This document shows positions 6,701 to 8,493 of a stretch of 8,493 nucleotides of DNA, piece by piece. Each line of letters starts with the position of its first letter. Position 1 is the stretch's first letter. The translations under genes were made by a program, and so were the position numbers. The notes beneath the pieces were generated by a model. The model had not been told where the DNA came from and did not search any database. It was given only the letters and a program-made list of their open reading frames with translations. The DNA is from Phytoactinopolyspora endophytica (GTDB taxonomy: Bacteria > Actinomycetota > Actinomycetes > Jiangellales > Jiangellaceae), in the NCBI RefSeq assembly GCF_004138495.1, contig NZ_ML142849.1:676709-685201 (forward strand), written 5' to 3'.

Positions 6701-7015
6701 CGTGAGGGCGAGACCGTCGCCCTCGACCTCACCCTCACCGACGAATTGGTCCGGTCCGGTTTGGTACGCGAGGCCATCAGGTTGGTGCAGGATGCCCGTA
6801 AGACGAGCGGGTTCGACGTGGCCGACCGCATCGAGCTGGCATGGTCCACGAGCGCCGAGGCGGCCCCACTGGCCGAGGCACTACGTGAACACGAGGCGTT
6901 CCTCGCTGACGAGGTCCTCGCTGTCCGGGTGTTCAGCGACCTCGAGGAGCTCGCCGGCCGGCCCGACCACACCGACTCGGACCTCGGCCTGACCTTCCGC
7001 CTACGCCAGGTCTAG
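3794..7015 (+). CDS. ileS: Isoleucyl-tRNA synthetase (type 2-like) with swapped GTHH signature motif
   Basis: Class I synthetase of 1073 residues that charges tRNA-Ile. The Rossmann catalytic core starts at EGPPTANGMPGTHHIEAR (48-65). The usual P-H-x-G-H is P-G-T-H-H (G58-T59-H60-H61), with positions 1 and 3 exchanged. GWDCHGLPVE (87-96) follows. The CP1 editing domain has TTTPWTL (233-239) and HQAPAFGADD (334-343), including its conserved aspartates. Cysteine pairs at C185/C188 and C406/C409 suggest zinc sites. The catalytic core resumes at WGTPLPIW and DAWYDSGSMPF (about 469-544), and the KMSK loop is KMSKH (611-615). NWYVRRSRRRFW (737-748) begins the anticodon-binding part, and a C-terminal domain follows. 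The ATG start is set by GGAGG in the sequestrator and by the T-box. The frame is open 84 codons farther upstream, but that is leader. It lies opposite in strand to its neighbours and ends before a strong hairpin. Confidence 0.97.
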   Translation: MSDTYRAVSAQVDLPAMEHDILAFWRENDVFSRVVKASEGKPPWTFYEGPPTANGMPGTHHIEARVFKDVFPRYRTMRGYHVARKAGWDCHGLPVEIAVEQELGLKSKGEIEAYGVAAFNDRCRASVQRYVGAFEEMTERMGYWVDTSQAYRTMDSSYVQSVWWSLKQVFDAGLLVEDHRVAPYCPRCGTGLSSHELAQGYETVADPSVYVRLPLTSGPLSDTTPGASLLIWTTTPWTLVSNTAVAVHPDVTYVAATRHSPAGDPETLVVAEALFDAVLGEGWTVVQRFQGSEMERWSYQRPFELVELSAEGEPANFVVVDDYVTTDDGTGLVHQAPAFGADDLRVCKRYGLPVVNPVEPDGTFRADLPLVGGEFFKHADAKLTRDLEERGKMFRHTQYEHEYPHCWRCHTPLMYYAQPSWYIRTTQFNDALLRENEKTNWYPETIKWGRYGEWLRGNIDWSLSRNRYWGTPLPIWRNDEDPSRMVCVGSLDELSELVGDDLSELDPHRPYVDDVTFTMPDVPGTFHRVPYVIDAWYDSGSMPFAQWGYPYAPGSQEAFANAYPAQFICEAIDQTRGWFYTLMAVGTAVFDRSSYENVLCLGLILAEDGRKMSKHLGNILEPIPLMDEHGADAVRWFMAANGSPWQSRGIGPNVLGEIIRKVLLTYWNTASFLSLYGRTAGWTPSQGAPEPAERHVLDRWALSALNRLVGDVDTALENFDTQRAGAHLQAFVDDLSNWYVRRSRRRFWDGDPAALATLHECVQTLTRLLAPMVPFITERVWQDLVVPVEESAAESVHMATWPQADTSLIDDQLASEVALTRRLVELGRAARAESKVRTRQPLARALVGAWGWESLRAELRAEIADELNVQQVLSLSEAGASDAAEPAGDSADALLDVSAKANFRSLGKRFAKNTPTVAQAIAGADAAALAASLRATGSATLTVDGVGDVELTPDDVVITETPREGWAVAREGETVALDLTLTDELVRSGLVREAIRLVQDARKTSGFDVADRIELAWSTSAEAAPLAEALREHEAFLADEVLAVRVFSDLEELAGRPDHTDSDLGLTFRLRQV

Positions 7016-7039
7016 CGGCGCAGGGCGCTAAGAACGCAC

Positions 7040-7090
7040 AACGGCCCCGGCGCAGAACTCGCGATGCGCGAGTTCTGCGCCGGGGCCGTT
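7040..7090. terminator. Strong bidirectional terminator between ileS and wag31
   Basis: A perfect 24-bp inverted repeat (7040-7063 against 7067-7090) surrounds an ATG triloop. It sits between the ileS stop (7015) and the wag31 stop (7104) of two convergent genes. The stem is very GC-rich. There is no T tract on either side, so it may act as a stem-only terminator, an RNA-end stabiliser, or both. Confidence 0.85.
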
Positions 7091-7103
7091 CGCTAGCTCT
7101 TGG

Positions 7104-8045
7104 TCAGCCTTGCTCGTCGTCGAGCAGGCTCGCGACCGAACGCAGTGAACCACCGGTGGTGGAGGCATTCTCGTTGCCGCCACCGCCCGTCGTCTGTGCC
7201 TGGCCCTGAGACTGCGTCTGCGACGAGTTGTTGTTCGCCGGGCCAGTCCGCTGCGGCTGCTGCTGTTGTTGCTGCGGCTGTTGCGGCTGCGGTTGTTGCG
7301 GCTGTTGCGGCTGCGGCTGTTGCGGCTGTTGTTGCTGCATGTGGGCAGCGATCTCGGCCTCGGCCCGCTCCGTGTCGTTCGACGCACCCATCTCGAGCTT
7401 GCGCAGCTCACTCTCCAGGTACGACTTCAGACGGCTGCGGTACTCCCGCTCGAAGGCACGGAGGCCTTCCAGCTGGCGCTCCAGATCTGCCCGCTCGGTC
7501 TCCAGCTTGCCGAAGACCTGTGCGCGACGCTTCTGGATCTCCTGGTCGATCGACTCAGCCCGCTGGCGAGCGTCTTGCTCGAGCTTCGCCGCCTTCGCCT
7601 TGGTCTCGGCGTCCAGCTTCTCCGAGCGACTACGTGCTTCGCTCATGAGCCGGTCCGCTTCGGTCTTGGCGTCAGCGACCAGCTCGTCGGCCGTCTTCTG
7701 GGCCAATGCGAGCACCTTGGCAGCCGCATCGCTGGGCTGCCCACCGCCACCGGCCGGAGCGGCCGGCTGCGCAGCGGCCGGAGCCGCCGAGGGTGCGGCC
7801 GACGGTGGTGCTTTGGGAGCTTCGGGCTGTCGTGGCGGCTGGGCCGGCTCCGTCGTACCGACGGCCCCAGCCCCGCGGGTCACCGCGGCCAGCTTGTCAC
7901 GAAGCTCGTCGTTCTCGCGCTGTAAACGCGCGAGCTCAGCCTCAACTTCGTCCAGGAACTCGTCGACCTCCTGCATGTCGTAACCTTCACGCAGGCGGAC
8001 GGTCGTGAACTCCTTGTTCTGGACGGACTCGGGCGTCAGTGGCAT
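7104..8045 (-). CDS. wag31: Wag31/DivIVA polar growth and cell-division scaffold with Gln/Pro-rich tail
   Basis: A 313-residue coiled-coil protein that marks cell poles and septa and organises peptidoglycan synthesis in actinobacteria. The N-terminal DivIVA domain (about 1-56) begins MPLTPESVQNKEF and contains VRLREGYDMQEVDEFLDEVE, the membrane-binding and dimer region. An Ala/Pro linker (about 57-102) is followed by a long charged coiled coil (about 106-230: ALAQKTADELVADAK to SELRKLE). After this comes a 29-residue Gln/Pro tract (237-265), then an Asn/Gln/Ser/Gly segment, and the end SLRSVASLLDDEQG. ATG 8043-8045 is chosen because GAGGTG (8051-8056) is 5 bases upstream and the protein then starts like its homologues. 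GTG 8079-8081 would add 12 unlike residues. yggT ends 45 bases upstream. Phosphorylation by Ser/Thr kinases is known for mycobacterial Wag31, but the site is not identified here. Confidence 0.95.
   Translation of the reverse strand: MPLTPESVQNKEFTTVRLREGYDMQEVDEFLDEVEAELARLQRENDELRDKLAAVTRGAGAVGTTEPAQPPRQPEAPKAPPSAAPSAAPAAAQPAAPAGGGGQPSDAAAKVLALAQKTADELVADAKTEADRLMSEARSRSEKLDAETKAKAAKLEQDARQRAESIDQEIQKRRAQVFGKLETERADLERQLEGLRAFEREYRSRLKSYLESELRKLEMGASNDTERAEAEIAAHMQQQQPQQPQPQQPQQPQPQQPQQQQQQPQRTGPANNNSSQTQSQGQAQTTGGGGNENASTTGGSLRSVASLLDDEQG
7251..7337 (-). repeat. CAG/CCG-type codon repeat encoding a Gln/Pro tract in Wag31
   Basis: Twenty-nine consecutive codons specify 21 Gln and 8 Pro, in the pattern QQPQP repeated imperfectly and ending in six Gln before PQ. 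The DNA mixes CAG, CAA and CCG triplets, so the tract is not a pure trinucleotide run, but larger 15-base units recur. Length changes in multiples of three would keep wag31 in frame. Confidence 0.9.
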
Positions 8046-8090
8046 AGCGTCACCTCGAATGTGTGCAGCGTCGACAGTCACCGTACCGCG

Positions 8091-8378
8091 TCACCCCAGG
8101 GATGCCACAATCGTAATGGCAATTCGCACCAAGATGATCAGCACGATGAACGCTAGATCAAGTGCGATCGAACCGATTCGGAGCGGCGGAATGACCCGCC
8201 TGATCGCTCGTAGCGGCGGATCGGTCACCGTGTACACGGCTTCTAAAACGACCAACAGCGGCCCTTTGGGCTGCCATTCTCGTGCGAAGACTTGGATCCA
8301 GTCGACCACCAGACGTACCAGCAGGGCGATGAAGAACAGCCATAGAGCTATCGACAGGGGCTGCGTAATGACCGACAC
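8091..8378 (-). CDS. yggT: YggT-family membrane protein
   Basis: A 95-residue integral membrane protein of the YggT family, with two hydrophobic segments, about residues 8-28 (LSIALWLFFIALLVRLVVDWI) and 69-94. Between them lies the family motif TDPPLRAIRRVIPPLRIG (52-69). In actinobacteria yggT sits between sepF and wag31, exactly as here, and is thought to take part in division or envelope functions; its molecular role is not established. The start is GTG 8376-8378. An AGG lies about 10 bases upstream, which is weak. The N-terminus from this start aligns in length with known homologues. The stop lies 45 bases before the wag31 ATG, so co-transcription is possible. Confidence 0.92.
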   Translation of the reverse strand: MSVITQPLSIALWLFFIALLVRLVVDWIQVFAREWQPKGPLLVVLEAVYTVTDPPLRAIRRVIPPLRIGSIALDLAFIVLIILVRIAITIVASLG

Positions 8379-8403
8379 AGCATCCGAACCTACCTGACGC
8401 TGG

Positions 8404-8430
8404 GGTCGGCTGCCGCAACCGGCACCGATC
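8404..8430 (-). terminator. Hairpin in the sepF-yggT gap
   Basis: TGCCG (8411-8415) pairs with CGGCA (8420-8424) around a CAAC loop. The stem continues as GGTCGG (8404-8409) with CCGATC (8425-8430), with one bulged base and one mismatch in the minus-strand transcript. It could attenuate or process the sepF transcript before yggT. Confidence 0.3.
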
Positions 8431-8476
8431 TAGGGATCGCATGGGACTCATATCTAATGTGATGGACTAAACAGAA

Positions 8477-8493
8477 TCAGCTCTGGTTGAAGA
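8477..8493 (-). CDS. sepF: Last codons of sepF
   Basis: At the right edge the minus strand reads a partial codon ending TC, then TTC AAC CAG AGC TGA, that is FNQS followed by a stop (8477-8479). A terminal FFNQS or FYNQS is characteristic of actinobacterial SepF, the FtsZ membrane anchor and division protein. Immediately downstream are yggT and wag31, the usual order. Only four full codons are visible, so the call depends on this tail and on synteny. Confidence 0.6.

Noticed and set aside
7251..7337. Possible CRISPR or intergenic tandem array
   Set aside because: The repeats are short, contiguous and in frame within wag31. There are no spacers, so this is coding low complexity.
7228..7983. 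251-codon + strand frame opposite wag31, with a Cys/Gly-rich start
   Set aside because: The Cys/Gly run is simply the complement of the Gln/Pro codons of wag31. No ribosome-binding site or family is recognisable.
8046..8081. 12-codon N-terminal extension of wag31 from GTG 8079-8081
   Set aside because: Homologues begin MPLTP, and GAGGTG is placed for ATG 8045. The extension would contain this ribosome-binding site.

Overview
The window looks chromosomal and actinobacterial. It is GC-rich, uses several GTG starts, and carries part of the conserved block next to the division and cell-wall cluster: the last codons of sepF, then yggT, wag31/divIVA, ileS, a DUF167 (yggU-type) gene, a DksA/TraR-type zinc-finger gene, lspA and an rluD-type pseudouridine synthase. 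A Wag31 beginning MPLTPESVQ, a sepF tail reading FNQS-stop and a translational T-box in front of ileS all fit Actinomycetota. I cannot name the genus.

Layout from left to right. Positions 1-159 (+) are the end of an unidentified gene, perhaps a diacylglycerol-kinase-like lipid kinase. A hairpin overlapping its stop codon separates it from the convergent rluD-type gene (200-1123, -), which overlaps lspA (1120-1968, -) by four bases. Upstream of lspA are a DksA/TraR-family gene (2075-2524, -) with its own promoter and palindrome, a possible 39-codon small ORF (2607-2726, -), and a DUF167 gene (2754-3017, -).

Positions 3018-3793 hold no convincing gene. They contain the inverted repeat and promoter facing DUF167, a long hairpin, a promoter reading rightwards, and a roughly 390-base T-box leader. 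This leader ends in a hairpin that buries the Shine-Dalgarno sequence of ileS (3794-7015, +). Positions 3188-3311 show nothing I can interpret. A 24-bp perfect hairpin (7040-7090) ends ileS and faces wag31 (7104-8045, -). Next come yggT (8091-8378, -) and the final codons of sepF (8477-8493, -).

The genes serve growth and envelope functions. Wag31, SepF and YggT act in polar growth and division, LspA matures lipoproteins, RluD-type enzymes modify rRNA, the DksA/TraR protein probably acts on RNA polymerase, and IleS charges tRNA-Ile under tRNA-sensing control. The most striking observation is that IleS carries a swapped class I signature, G-T-H-H in place of H-x-G-H. This variant has been linked to mupirocin hyper-resistance in type 2 isoleucyl-tRNA synthetases. 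Also notable are an Asp-rich repeated tail and a Thr at a normally invariant Asn in LspA, and a Gln/Pro repeat tract in Wag31.
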